Shown piece by piece: positions 10,108 to 20,697 of a stretch of DNA of 64,000 nucleotides (positions within the stretch are counted from its first letter, which is position 1; each line of letters opens with the position of its first letter). A program made the position numbers and the translations under genes. Below the pieces are notes generated by a model that was not told the origin of the DNA, searched no databases, and was given only the letters and a program-made list of their open reading frames with translations. The stretch is from Ulva prolifera (taxonomy: Eukaryota; Chlorophyta; Ulvophyceae; Ulvales; Ulvaceae): the NCBI GenBank assembly GCA_023078555.1, contig CM041198.1, positions 3,333,354 to 3,397,353 on the forward strand, in the 5' to 3' direction.

Positions 10108-12908
10108 ATGTCATCGAGGTCAAGATCTGCCGATGCTCAGGCCCTACGAATCTATTGTTTGCTTTTTCGTCAGAGCAATGCTCTTAAGTCCGATGCACGC
10201 GAACGTGGCGTACGGGGCAAAACGCTGAACGTGTACGACCATTTCGCATACGCTACGTTCGCACATTGTGGATGTGCAAATGTTGCGAGGGTAAGTAAGT
10301 GTCCTGTCAAGGCTGTTACATCGACTCCCATGTTCTCTAAAGCATCTTGAAATGATGGTAAGAAGGAGGAGCGGCATGTGTCTGAATTCTGCTGATTTGC
10401 TGTCGTGGTCAGGGTCTGGTCCACACTGATTATTTTATGGAGTCAAAATCCCCCGTTTCAGCGGTCAGAAATGCAGGAGACCAGCCACTGCCACCAGCCA
10501 ATGACAGTGACTTGGCTAATCTCCTTTCCATCAGGAACGTGGCCCTACAGAGTGACTCGTTTGAACTTCACGGGAAAGATGGAGCTGCTTTCAAGGCGGT
10601 GTTTGAGGAGGCTCGCAATTTGACCGGGTCCGATTGGGATGGAAACGTCGCGAGCGCTTTGGGTGCACCTGCTCCTGAACGTTTGAAGCACTGCTCCAGT
10701 TCGGACATATTCTCACAAAATGAGATAGTTTATACGAGATGCGGTCTATGCAGAAAAGCTATCCCAGTCGACCCTGCGAGGTGTGCCGCTCTGCGATCTT
10801 GTCTCTGCGCTATTTCCGGCCTTGCTTGTAAGTCGACTGCAAGCTAGCGCATGCAGTATCTACGTCACTTCTTTTGACAATTCTGGCGTTGTGCAGGAAC
10901 GGATACACGCGCGCTGCTAAGAGATGAGGATCCTCCCGAACCTGACATGTTGGAAGGCCTATACAAGCTGCAGGAAGGCAGGGATAGTGGCTTGTTGCTG
11001 CCGGTTAGAGGAGCACTGCAGACCTGGTTCGACGATGCAGAGCCAGTACCAGTACAGCTCCAAGAAGAAGATAAAGCAATGTTCAGGACAGGAACGGTTA
11101 ATGATGAAACTCTGAGCCTATGTGCTGGGCAAGCTGTCTTCGGAATGTTTCTTGACGATCTGGCAGAAGAAAGCGCGTGGATTGGTGTGCTCGATCTTTG
11201 AGATGCGTGGGCATTGTCACTGCCTGTTGTCTACTCAGTGCTGTAGGTCTCAGGGAAGTTGCCGATGTGCAGTGACGTACTGTGGCAGCCCCACATCTTC
11301 ACTGACCCCATAGATAAGACGTCATTGCTCCATGTTGCGCCCCTGACACTGAAGGACAGGTACAGGCATATGGGACAATCTCATATCAAGTCCAATGCTA
11401 CACCTGCTGCTGCAAGATCCTAAAGAGCACAAGCCATGGAGGCGTGCACGCGACAAGTCAGATGCATCTGTGACCACCGGACGAGATCGGCCTGACATGG
11501 CACTTCTGTTCTCTTCGGTGCTCCTCTTCAAGGGCGAGGAGAAGGAAAGCCCAGAGATGCAGAAGGTTGCAGAGGATGAGCTCCTGAGCAACATGCAGCA
11601 GCGATGGTCCAAGTTGAGATATGGGAACAAGGTAAGCACGATCTGCGGATACAAATATGTGTGCTTGTGGCTTGCACATCCTGGCCACCCTGTTCATTGC
11701 TGATGGTCCCTGGTGCCCTGTTTCAGGTAAAATACATCCTCGCCTACACTGCATGTGGACCTCAAGTGCAGTTCTGGGCAATACCGCGGCCGACTGAGAC
11801 GAATGGCTTCAAGGTGTCTGCCTGCCCCTTGGGACAGCAGATGAACATGTCTGACCCACGCCAATGCATGGTCATCATCTGTAAGGCTTTGCACAGCGCT
11901 GCGATATTGCACCGTTTGAGCAGGTGTCTTCCAGAGACACAGCCACCGCTATTGCTGAAACCGGGTACCTTGCCACACGATTCCAAGGTGGAGGTCAAAG
12001 TGGGTGGAGCAAGGACTGTGGTGCGGAAGTACATCAGCCACGAGAGCCAGCAGCAGCTGCAATGTCCAAAAAGGATGACTGAGCTCAGGTCCCTGTACAC
12101 TGAGCTGCAGATTCGGTGGAGCACATACATCATCCATCCCGTCAGCATCAAGCATTTGGACCAATACTGGCAGGCGTATATTGATTTCACTCCGTTAGGT
12201 GTGTACAACAAGCCCATCCATGTTTGGCTGCTTTGCGCATTGCACAATCTGAGTAGTGGGAACTAGCAAGGAGCGCCTATGTCGTCGATGCCAATGCTAA
12301 TTTCATGTGTTGGAGGTTCCGGACTCATACTGCTATGCATTTTAGCTCTGCCGATTCCTCGCAGGACGCTTGTGCTTGTGACATGCCAGCGCAGGCTCCC
12401 TGTTGTGCACAGAACCTTTATGATCGAATGAAAGCATTGTGCAGGCACGCCAGTCACGATGATGGGTTCTCAGGATGGTTCGCTGGAGCTCACTTGGCAC
12501 AAAATTATCCTTCACGTTTTGAAGGGCATTTGCCACTTGCACACATTGAAGTACGTCCACTGCGACTTGAGGTGGGAAAATGTTGTGATTTGTGATCAAG
12601 ACCACAATGGTGAAGGCATAGAGCAGCATGCAAGAATCATCGATCTAGAGCATGCTGTGCCGCTCAACTGGGAGGTGAATGATGACGATGAGCACATCAA
12701 AGCCTGGGGAGAGGCGAATGATGCCCTGTTTGGCAGCAAGGCGGTGACCGTGCAAGTCGACCTGTACTGCATCGGCAACATGATCCTGTGGCTGCTGGAT
12801 CGCCGCAAGGGCAATGCAGACTGGCGCAGTTTTGGAAGTAGACTGGTTGCAGGTGAATATGCATCTGCACAGGCTGCAGCCGACGCGTGGCAGGAAGAGT
12901 CCTCGTAG
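10108..12908 (+). pseudogene. Nuclease-kinase family copy B (nonsense mutations)
   Basis: Plus-strand copy. The upstream exon ends at 10290, followed by a 122-nt intron 10291-10412 with GTAAGT and TCAG borders. The next exon (GLVHT.., then MESKSPVSAVRNAG) starts at 10413. The DPPEPDMLEGLYKL exon contains a TGA at 11199-11201 and a TAG at 11244-11246 where siblings have Arg (CGA) and Gln (CAG). The nuclease-like exon retains RPD and GEEK (about 11490-11545). The long exon ends FTPLG near 12200. The kinase exon (about 12442-12908) retains HCDLRWENV and IIDLEHAV. There is no 513-bp exon duplication. Both flanks carry inverted arms. The two stops make it a probable pseudogene. Confidence 0.7.
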
Positions 12909-13454
12909 CTGCTTTTGGCACGTTTTCTTTTCATGTTTTTTCAACATCCTTTCAGAGCCCATTTTCTGGCGTGTGCGTCTATGTGCTTGCATATGTTCGG
13001 TGTGCTAGTGTAGACCACCTGTTCATTGTCACGTCTGTGTGGGGGGATAGCCCAGGGTGCACAGTTCATGTGTGCAAGAGTATGCTATCGAGGGCAGGTG
13101 AACTACTGCAGCTCATTCAAGAACTATCATGTGCTGGTGGAAGGCACAGCGAAAGCACTGCCAGCCTGAGCGGGTAGTGCTGTGTTGTACCCCGAGGACC
13201 GTGCATACTAGACTTTCGCATCGGTGTCTGGCGTAGTGTATATATTCCAGATGGCGGTGAACTACATCACAGCAGTTGTGTCGATTGCCGCGGTTGCGCC
13301 GCTGAAGGACAGCGATCATTCCAAGGTATAAAGCACAGCCTTGTCGGCGGCACAATAGTGGAAACCTTCCCCAATGTGTCAAATTCGCGGTGGATTTTGC
13401 GCGCCCACCGGGGTCCCACCATGTAGCGGGAGTGCATGACCCCCTTGACTTTGC
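12909..13454 (+). other. 3' flank of kinase copy B
   Basis: Non-coding. About 12909-13320 matches, in reverse, the 3' flank of kinase D (46565-46941). It contains the empty site for the LINE-2 insertion carried by A, C and E: TGCAAGAGTATG continues here without the LINE tail. No gene seen. Confidence 0.6.
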
Positions 13455-13853
13455 ATGAACGCACATCACGACACCACCGCCTGTGCAAAGCAAAAACAAT
13501 GTGCTGCTGTAGCGGTATCGGCCCCATAAAACACCTTTACGCGTGCAGGGCTCACAGTCACGACGTGGTACGAACTTCTGGACTAGTCGGCGCTCGATCT
13601 CAGGCGCTGGGCCGCCTTCTGCGGCCTTCGAGGTGACCGTGGAGATGGCTACGGAGGAGCGTCACATGTTTTTGGAGCATAGGAAGGGGCGGCTAAATAT
13701 GGGTAGCGCTTGCCTGCTTTGCCTCATGCTCTATGCCGGATTGGCGCGTACCAGTGCTGAGATGGTGCTCATCTGTCGCCTGTCCCGGCGGTGTGGCCCG
13801 GTCTCTGCATCCGCCCCGTGGCGGGCACACCGACGTTGGGCCAGGCCAACAAC
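13455..13853. repeat. Right inverted arm of kinase element B, inner part
   Basis: Reverse complement of about 9680-10060. It ends at the copia insertion, whose 5-bp target copy ACAAC occupies 13849-13853. The arm resumes at 20440. Confidence 0.75.
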
Positions 13854-14207
13854 TGTCAGAAAAGCTATCTTTGTGCAGGGCGGACGCGCAGTCCTCATTC
13901 AGGTCAGGTCAGGACAGCCAACATCTCATACCTGCTGCGCACAGAGGTAGAACCGAGAGATGTTGAAGGGAAGTGCTAGTACCGGGAAACAGTAGAGAGA
14001 AATGGTTACAGATCTCAGTGTGCACATGCTTATATGCACACTGAACACTCAACACTCAAGGTTACGGCGGGAAACCCTCGCACGATCTCTCTCACTACAT
14101 CGAGACGATCCTAGCTGGCGGCTTACCCCTACACTGGATCCGCGGATCGTTCGTGCATGGGTGCACCTGTCACCACACTGCTGCCCGCAGGCTTATGCAT
14201 TGTGACA
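13854..14207 (-). repeat. Copia 3' LTR
   Basis: 354 bp, TGTCA...TGACA, reading identical to 20086-20439 on inspection. It lies downstream of the polyprotein stop on the minus strand. Confidence 0.95.
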
Positions 14208-14220
14208 CTCCCCCATAAAC
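14208..14220 (-). other. Copia polypurine tract
   Basis: On the minus strand TTATGGGGGAG abuts the 3' LTR. This is the usual position of the plus-strand DNA primer. Confidence 0.75.
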
Positions 14221-14224
14221 CCTG

Positions 14225-17200
14225 CTACGTCTCCACTAGCTGGAGTTTATTACGAACTTCTAACAAAGCAGGTCCGGGCAGCACTTTGGTAAACACATCC
14301 GCTAACTGATCAACAGTGCTCACCCATGCTACCTTAAGTTCATCCATCTGGACATATTCCCGCACTCGCAAGTGCCGCACACGAATGTGCTTGGATCTGT
14401 CAGTGGACACAGCATTCACTGCCAAGATATTGGCACTCTTATTGTCACCCCACAGAGTTGGCTTATACGGGACGAGTTTTAGGTCGAGAAGCAACTGCTT
14501 CACCCACATTAACTCGTTGGCTGTTGCACTCATCGCGATGAGTTCAGCCTCTGTTGTATCCCCAGCCACTATACTCTGCTTCTTCGAACGCCAGAGAACA
14601 CAGTTCCCATACACCCGAATAACCATACCAGACACGCTTTTCAGATCAGCAGAGTTCGCAAAATCTGCATCTGAATAAGCCTCTATCAAACACCCGTGTC
14701 CCTCAGAGCCTACAAATTTTATTCCTAAGTTCTTTGTGGACTGCAGGTATCTCAGAACATGTTGCACAGCCAACCAATGTTCCTTCAGACTACTGGACAT
14801 GTGCCGGGCCAGGGCATGTGCCACATAGCTGAGGTCAGGTCGTGTCACTCCTGCAATGTACTGGATGCTTCCTACAGCACTCATGAACCTGGAATGCTCA
14901 GCAGCACTGGCTTTTTCCAGGTCCGGGTGCTCTTTCACACTCCTCAGTTGTTGCCGCGGCACTAACGGAGTGGGAGACTTTCGACAATCAGACATACTAT
15001 ACTTTTCAAGCAGGCTATGGATTTTGTTTCGCTGTGTCATGGTGATTGTCTTGGCCTTGCGATCACGCATGATCTCAGTGCCAAGTGCCCAGGCTAGTTC
15101 ACCCAGGTCTCTGCCTTCGAATTTCGTGAGGATTATGTCGACAAGTTCTTGCAGCCCCGCAGTGCCGCTAAATATGAACAAGTCGTCGACCCACAGAAAA
15201 ATAAAACAAAGACCAGATGTTCTAACATACAGTCCGGGATCACTTTGTGCGCACACAAATCCCATCTCTGCTAAGACCTTTACTAAAGCTTTATGCCACT
15301 CGCGAGCAGCTTGCTTCAGGCCATACAGGGTTTTATGCAATCTCCATACACGTGCTGTCCCGTCAGTGAAGTACGGGGGCTGTTCAACGAACACTTCCTC
15401 CTCCAGCTCACCATTCAGAAAAGCACACTGTATATCTATGTGTCTAATTTCTAAATCTGCCTGAGCAGCAACTGACAGCAACACACGAAGTGTCGCATAG
15501 CTCCCAACAGGTGACCAAGTCTCAAAAAAGTCTACACCCTCTACCTGAGAAAAACCCCGCGCTACGTAGCGTGCCTTGTAGCGCTGAATCTCCCCCGCAG
15601 GCCCACGCTTGATCTTGAGCACCCACTTGCCCGAGATAGCCCGTTTGCCCGCAGGCAGATAGCACAACCCGAAGGTTCCGTGCTCACCCAGTGCATCTAC
15701 CTCCTCCTGCATGGCACGCAGCCATGCATCCCTGTCCGGACCCGCAAGTCCTTCCTTCATAGAAGGCATATCAGGGTCGGAGGAGGCCTTCTGCTTCCTG
15801 GCGGCAGCTGCTCGGCGCGACCCACGACGCTGAACACTCTGCTGCTCACCAGACTCCACATGCTGAGGCTTCAGGCCTGCACAGGACACTCCACAGTCAG
15901 CCGCGGCTGATGTGTCCTGATCGCAAGCTGAAACATCAATAGCAGCTACAACTGTTTCACTACTAGCAATGTCAGAGCCCGCAGGCTCATGCATTTGTAC
16001 AGCTGCTACATCCGCAGCCAATGGAACAAGGCGTCTGCGTACAAGAGGATTGATCTTAATGCGAGGCAAGGCGGCTGGAATGGCCCTCACCTCGTCAGGC
16101 AAATCAACCCCAACTGCGGCTGAGGGGTCCGGATCCTCTCCCCCTAATTCGGATCCGGTCTCCACCTCATCTGGCTCATCCTCCCAGAAGGGCCTCGGCG
16201 CCTCAGCTCCTCGCAAGGGCTGAGCAACTGCCCCCGCGCCAGACGCTGAGGCCGCTGCCGAATTACTCCCAGAACGGACCCGCTGAGCCTCCAGATTCTG
16301 ATGAGCCGCAGCTCTTTCATCATCTGAGACGGTGTAGTCCATGCGCTGTTCGTCATCGTCATCATAGATGCCGGGACCGTCGTCATCCTCATCCATGTCC
16401 TCGTCAGACGCACTGACAGACATTTGGACGGGGAACGCAACTTCTACACCAGGGTCGTGCAACACAGCATTGCGCGTGACAACATACCGCGCAGTGCGAG
16501 AGGGCGTGGCAACAGGATGATACACTTCGCCGTGAACACGAGGGGGAGCAGGGACGGCAGGGTGAGCAGCAGCTCTGGACATTGCACGCGTGCGATGCAA
16601 AGCTGCTCTGGCTATTTCCGGTGTTGCCCTAGCAGGGTCACGCCGGATAATCTCCGCAGAGGAGCCAGCTCCAAATCGTGGAGAATACACAGCCTCACTA
16701 GGCTCAGGGTTATCCTGCCGGAAAGTCATTTCCATGACAGGAACCCTACCATGACCCGGGGGGGTGTGAAGCTGGTCACGCAGACGGCGCAACACTCCCC
16801 CGTCATAGGTGTGCTCTGCCGCGAATGGAGGCACATCAGCGTCAGTAACACGCTCACCCTCATCGTCCCCCTCGAAAGCAACCGTGTAGGAGTTCGCAAA
16901 CTCCTTAGGTTCCCTCTTGTCCACAACGGCGGACGCATCGTACTTGCGTACGTGCCGGATCATCTGATCCGCAGTGCACATCACCTGACGCACAACAAAA
17001 ACCCTACCCCCAGGAACGTCCTGGGCGTACACACGCTGCATGCTGGGGCCTAACCCAGCCCCGACCCAGTATGCAGGCACACCCCGCGGGGACAACTTCC
17101 GCAGCTTGTCATCCCTAGGGTATGCATACACTTCAACCCCCCATGGACGCTGCTGCCGCAGCAGATCTTGGAACACCTCAACGGAGGTGTCACGGAAAAA

Positions 17201-19819
17201 GGCCATATAAGGAATGATATCCTTATCACAAGACCGCACTAAAAACTCATCTAATTCTGTCGTCGCAAGCAACTTGTACTTGCGTTTCTCCTCATCCCTC
17301 AACTTATCGCGCTCGGCCTTTTTCATGCGCTTACCCTTCCCCAGGCTCCGTTCAGCTTCGTCAACGTCCGCAGACGCATTGACAGCATGCTGAGCTTTCA
17401 GGCCCTTGAGGATGCTCGCCAGTTTGTCATGGTACAATGCCGACGATGGCGTGAGATTGTGACCATGGACAACGCTGGCGAGGCATTCTATCCACAGGAA
17501 CAGAGGGAGGCCGCTCGCGAGCAGCACAGCACGGAGTGACTCAAAGGCCACTCCGATCCTCCTCTCGATCATGCCATTACAGCGATGAGCGGCTGTGGGG
17601 GTCAAGCGGTGAGTGATGCCACGACGCTGGAGGTAGAGCTTTAAGGCCGCGACCATAAACTCTCCCCCTTTGTCGGTGTGTAGGATGCGCACACCCGGTT
17701 CACCTGGCTTCACCACATTCACCCGAATGCGTTCGATAATATAAGAGATCATGGCCGCAGCCTCACTCTTTTTGCGCAGACCTACCACGAAAGTATAACG
17801 GGTAAAGGCACACATCACAAACAAAACATATTTCACACCACCAATTCCTACCGGAGAGACAGGACCAGCTAAATCGGCATGCAGTTGCTCACCAGGCCAC
17901 TTGGCCTGACCCATGAGCTCACGATCATTGGCAGAGAAGTTACCCGCAGGCACCTTGCCAATTCTGCAGCCGTGACACCGATTCCCCAATGGCTCGGAAT
18001 CGACATCCAAATTCAAATGACCATAAAATTCACTGTTAGATTGCATACGTTTCAGAACCCAATTAGACTGATGAAAAGACAAGTGTGCTAGAAAAGCAGG
18101 TTCCAGCAAGTATGCATCATGTGGGACCTCGGCTCCCCCAGCATTGGGTCGCTTCAGGTCAACGGCCGCAACCGCCACATGATGCCACTGCTGTTGATCC
18201 TCAATAACTGAGGTCGGACTGCTATGGTTAGACCAGACTACCCCCCTATTGACAGGCGCACCGACGAGAATGGGTTTCGTATCCACCGCCATTTTAAAAG
18301 CAAAAACAGGATGACCGTCTACATCTAATTCCTGATACTTGACGTCATCTTCTACGCCGGTAGCCATATCGCCCAGACCAGGGACATACAACACATTTCT
18401 ACGCGTGTCTAGGAACATCTGCTCTGATCTAAGACCCATCGTGCTGAGCAGGTTGTACGGACATTCAGGGGCATAGTAAACACCAGGGATTTCCACATCC
18501 AGTGGATGCGTGTTCCCATGCTTGTCCACATAAGCACCTAGGTTCACCTGAATGGTTCCCCTACCCATGATAGAAAGCTGCCCTGGTCCCGCGAGATTGG
18601 CAACTTTCTGACACGGGCCGTACTCAGTGAACATTTCCCGATTTCCTACTATATGCATGTCCGACCCACTATCAACAATGATGTTCCACGGCATGGACGC
18701 GTCCGGCTGTGGGTACTTGGCAGGCATTTCAATAGTGCAAACATCTCTGGCCGCAGCCTGTTTGCGTTGGGGGCAGTTCGCACGCAAATGTCCCTTCTTC
18801 TTGCAGAAGAAACAGGTCCTGGTCTCCTCGCGAGGAGCCTGGCCAGCTGCGAGAGCAGCGACCACAGGGCCGTCACCACGGTGCTGCTTGCGCCAGCCAT
18901 GGTTTGGTTTGCCCGCGGGCGTACCAGACCTAGCCTGCAGCGACCGCTGTTGTTTGAGCAAATCAGCATGCTCAGTCAAACGGGCTATTATAACATGAGG
19001 GGAGGAGTGTTGAACTTCGCCGCGCACAGCGTTGAACTCCTCCCCCACCTCTAACAGTTTCAATCGAAGCCATCGCTGGCCCACATCGGCACCTAGTGCC
19101 TCCAGTTGAGTGTAAACACTCATCACCTCACCACAATATGTCGCGACATCTTTATTGTGTTGTGACAAAGAATTAAACCGACTCCACAGTCTGTGGATCT
19201 CGGCTTCAGTGCTAGGTCTGTACTTGGCAGTCAAGTAAGACCATGCTTCACACAAATGTGACATGCGATAGACAGTCGTCCTATCCGCGTCAGGCAAAGA
19301 CATTAGGACCTGTGTCCTCGCCCTAGCGTGAACACGCTGTTCGTCCGCAGACGGTGCGTGCTGCAACAAATGGTCTAACTCGAACTGACCTAACCACAAA
19401 AAGACTTTCTGTTCGTACGCAACGAAACTTTCAGTCTTGTAATTCCAATCAGGCAATTTCCCTTTAGTCAAATCAGGTTCGCTACGCCCCCGAGATGCGC
19501 GCAGCGCCTCGGTTAACGTCTCGAGTGATATGAGTGACTCAGTGTGACCAGGATCGTTCACAACATGAGAGGAAAAAGGCACCTGCTGACTGCTCTGCCC
19601 AGTGTGGGAAGAGGGTCGTGGCCGGACAATTCGGCCGCCCCGGAGCAACATACCCGCAGGCTGTTCTCCGTCAGGGAGCTGCTGGTCAGCGTCCCTGTCG
19701 ACGAGAGGCTGCTGGTCAGCATCGTCACGCCTCTCCTCGCGAGGAGAGTTGGCGTTGGAGTTGGCGTTCGAAAGAGACATCCTGCATCGGGACAGATGGT
19801 TGTTTGTCGCGCGCAGCAA
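14225..19819 (-). CDS. Copia Gag-Pol polyprotein
   Basis: A single 1864-residue frame encodes all activities needed for copia retrotransposition. Gag covers about residues 80-300, with a zinc knuckle CFFCKKKGHLRANC (C-x2-C-x4-H-x4-C) near 335. The aspartic protease has VDSGSDMHI near 383. The integrase follows a GAG-pre-integrase segment (HLSFHQSNW..., CHGCRIGK). Its catalytic D, D and E sit in HADLAGP (about 645), LHTDKGGEF (about 711) and NGMIERR (about 750). Reverse transcriptase spans about 1320-1560 with KARYVARGFSQ, HIDIQCAFLNG and LWVDDL near 1541. RNase H has YSDADFA (about 1717), TEAELIA and LADVFTKVLPG near the end. The order protease-integrase-RT-RNase H is diagnostic of Ty1/copia. 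A second Met at residue 14 is an alternative start. No broken motif was seen. Confidence 0.95.
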   Translation of the reverse strand: MLRATNNHLSRCRMSLSNANSNANSPREERRDDADQQPLVDRDADQQLPDGEQPAGMLLRGGRIVRPRPSSHTGQSSQQVPFSSHVVNDPGHTESLISLETLTEALRASRGRSEPDLTKGKLPDWNYKTESFVAYEQKVFLWLGQFELDHLLQHAPSADEQRVHARARTQVLMSLPDADRTTVYRMSHLCEAWSYLTAKYRPSTEAEIHRLWSRFNSLSQHNKDVATYCGEVMSVYTQLEALGADVGQRWLRLKLLEVGEEFNAVRGEVQHSSPHVIIARLTEHADLLKQQRSLQARSGTPAGKPNHGWRKQHRGDGPVVAALAAGQAPREETRTCFFCKKKGHLRANCPQRKQAAARDVCTIEMPAKYPQPDASMPWNIIVDSGSDMHIVGNREMFTEYGPCQKVANLAGPGQLSIMGRGTIQVNLGAYVDKHGNTHPLDVEIPGVYYAPECPYNLLSTMGLRSEQMFLDTRRNVLYVPGLGDMATGVEDDVKYQELDVDGHPVFAFKMAVDTKPILVGAPVNRGVVWSNHSSPTSVIEDQQQWHHVAVAAVDLKRPNAGGAEVPHDAYLLEPAFLAHLSFHQSNWVLKRMQSNSEFYGHLNLDVDSEPLGNRCHGCRIGKVPAGNFSANDRELMGQAKWPGEQLHADLAGPVSPVGIGGVKYVLFVMCAFTRYTFVVGLRKKSEAAAMISYIIERIRVNVVKPGEPGVRILHTDKGGEFMVAALKLYLQRRGITHRLTPTAAHRCNGMIERRIGVAFESLRAVLLASGLPLFLWIECLASVVHGHNLTPSSALYHDKLASILKGLKAQHAVNASADVDEAERSLGKGKRMKKAERDKLRDEEKRKYKLLATTELDEFLVRSCDKDIIPYMAFFRDTSVEVFQDLLRQQRPWGVEVYAYPRDDKLRKLSPRGVPAYWVGAGLGPSMQRVYAQDVPGGRVFVVRQVMCTADQMIRHVRKYDASAVVDKREPKEFANSYTVAFEGDDEGERVTDADVPPFAAEHTYDGGVLRRLRDQLHTPPGHGRVPVMEMTFRQDNPEPSEAVYSPRFGAGSSAEIIRRDPARATPEIARAALHRTRAMSRAAAHPAVPAPPRVHGEVYHPVATPSRTARYVVTRNAVLHDPGVEVAFPVQMSVSASDEDMDEDDDGPGIYDDDDEQRMDYTVSDDERAAAHQNLEAQRVRSGSNSAAASASGAGAVAQPLRGAEAPRPFWEDEPDEVETGSELGGEDPDPSAAVGVDLPDEVRAIPAALPRIKINPLVRRRLVPLAADVAAVQMHEPAGSDIASSETVVAAIDVSACDQDTSAAADCGVSCAGLKPQHVESGEQQSVQRRGSRRAAAARKQKASSDPDMPSMKEGLAGPDRDAWLRAMQEEVDALGEHGTFGLCYLPAGKRAISGKWVLKIKRGPAGEIQRYKARYVARGFSQVEGVDFFETWSPVGSYATLRVLLSVAAQADLEIRHIDIQCAFLNGELEEEVFVEQPPYFTDGTARVWRLHKTLYGLKQAAREWHKALVKVLAEMGFVCAQSDPGLYVRTSGLCFIFLWVDDLFIFSGTAGLQELVDIILTKFEGRDLGELAWALGTEIMRDRKAKTITMTQRNKIHSLLEKYSMSDCRKSPTPLVPRQQLRSVKEHPDLEKASAAEHSRFMSAVGSIQYIAGVTRPDLSYVAHALARHMSSSLKEHWLAVQHVLRYLQSTKNLGIKFVGSEGHGCLIEAYSDADFANSADLKSVSGMVIRVYGNCVLWRSKKQSIVAGDTTEAELIAMSATANELMWVKQLLLDLKLVPYKPTLWGDNKSANILAVNAVSTDRSKHIRVRHLRVREYVQMDELKVAWVSTVDQLADVFTKVLPGPALLEVRNKLQLVET

Positions 19820-20070
19820 CTAACCAGTGGGATTGCTCGCGAGCAAACAGGTTGAGAGAACAAGCGAACGCGTTCGCTTTTCTCAGCGCTGATCATTAAA
19901 ACAAGCTTCTCGAATTGTATCTAACAACAATATGCTACGAGAGAGCTAAATGATGCCTGCGCTTTTGACCGCAGTCTGAGCGCCGGCAGAACAGTGGAAT
20001 GCCCGCCGTGTCTGCGCACAGACATTGGCCGACGGCTTCCTGAACAAGACCATAAACAGACATAACGCTA

Positions 20071-20085
20071 ACATCACCGATACCA
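20071..20085 (-). other. Copia primer binding site
   Basis: On the minus strand, TGGTATCGGTGATG begins immediately after the 5' LTR. The first seven bases pair with the 3' end of initiator tRNA-Met (GATACCA). Pairing beyond that depends on this organism's tRNA. Confidence 0.6.
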
Positions 20086-20439
20086 TGTCAGAAAAGCTAT
20101 CTTTGTGCAGGGCGGACGCGCAGTCCTCATTCAGGTCAGGTCAGGACAGCCAACATCTCATACCTGCTGCGCACAGAGGTAGAACCGAGAGATGTTGAAG
20201 GGAAGTGCTAGTACCGGGAAACAGTAGAGAGAAATGGTTACAGATCTCAGTGTGCACATGCTTATATGCACACTGAACACTCAACACTCAAGGTTACGGC
20301 GGGAAACCCTCGCACGATCTCTCTCACTACATCGAGACGATCCTAGCTGGCGGCTTACCCCTACACTGGATCCGCGGATCGTTCGTGCATGGGTGCACCT
20401 GTCACCACACTGCTGCCCGCAGGCTTATGCATTGTGACA
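20086..20439 (-). repeat. Copia 5' LTR
   Basis: 354 bp, TGTCA...TGACA. It appears identical to the partner LTR and should hold the promoter. Followed by the TSD ACAAC at 20440-20444. Confidence 0.95.
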
Positions 20440-20697
20440 ACAACTGCTGAACAGCGGCAACGCACACGCAGTAGCGGCAGATGCACGCCACGCAGCCAAC
20501 CGCCTAGCCGCTCATGCCAGGGAATTGACATGTACTAATGAGGTCGTCGTCCCGCTGTCACACGTTCGGCTGCATCACGGCGCTGCTGGAGGTGCCGCTG
20601 GAGGTGCTGCTGGAGGTGGCGATCAGGCGGCCCGCGAGCATGACCTACATGTGGAGGGCGTACTCAGCACACCTGCCCCCCCCCCCCCCCCCCCCCC
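20440..20697. repeat. Right inverted arm of kinase element B, outer part
   Basis: Continues the arm cut by copia. It is the reverse complement of about 9415-9670 and ends in a 22-nt C-tract (20676-20697), the counterpart of the G-tract at the left arm's end. Confidence 0.75.
20676..20697. repeat. Poly-C tract (22 nt)
   Basis: Uninterrupted C run at the outer end of the right arm. Confidence 0.95.

Larger units (their letters stand above)
13854..20439 (-). mobile_element. Complete Ty1/copia retrotransposon (6586 bp)
   Basis: The element has two 354-bp LTRs (13854-14207 and 20086-20439) that look identical. Target duplications of ACAAC flank it (13849-13853 and 20440-20444). The LTR ends are TGTCA...TGACA. 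A primer site starts directly inside the 5' LTR with TGGTATC, complementary to the GATACCA 3' end of initiator tRNA-Met. A purine tract GGGGGAG lies directly before the 3' LTR. One uninterrupted 1864-codon polyprotein fills the interior. The uninterrupted target is visible in the opposite arm (about 9650-9665). By these criteria it is a recent, potentially competent insertion. Confidence 0.95.

Noticed and set aside
9408..20697. Kinase B plus arms as a proven DNA transposon
   Set aside because: No transposase, no defined termini beyond homopolymers and no target duplication. Reported only as a hypothesis.
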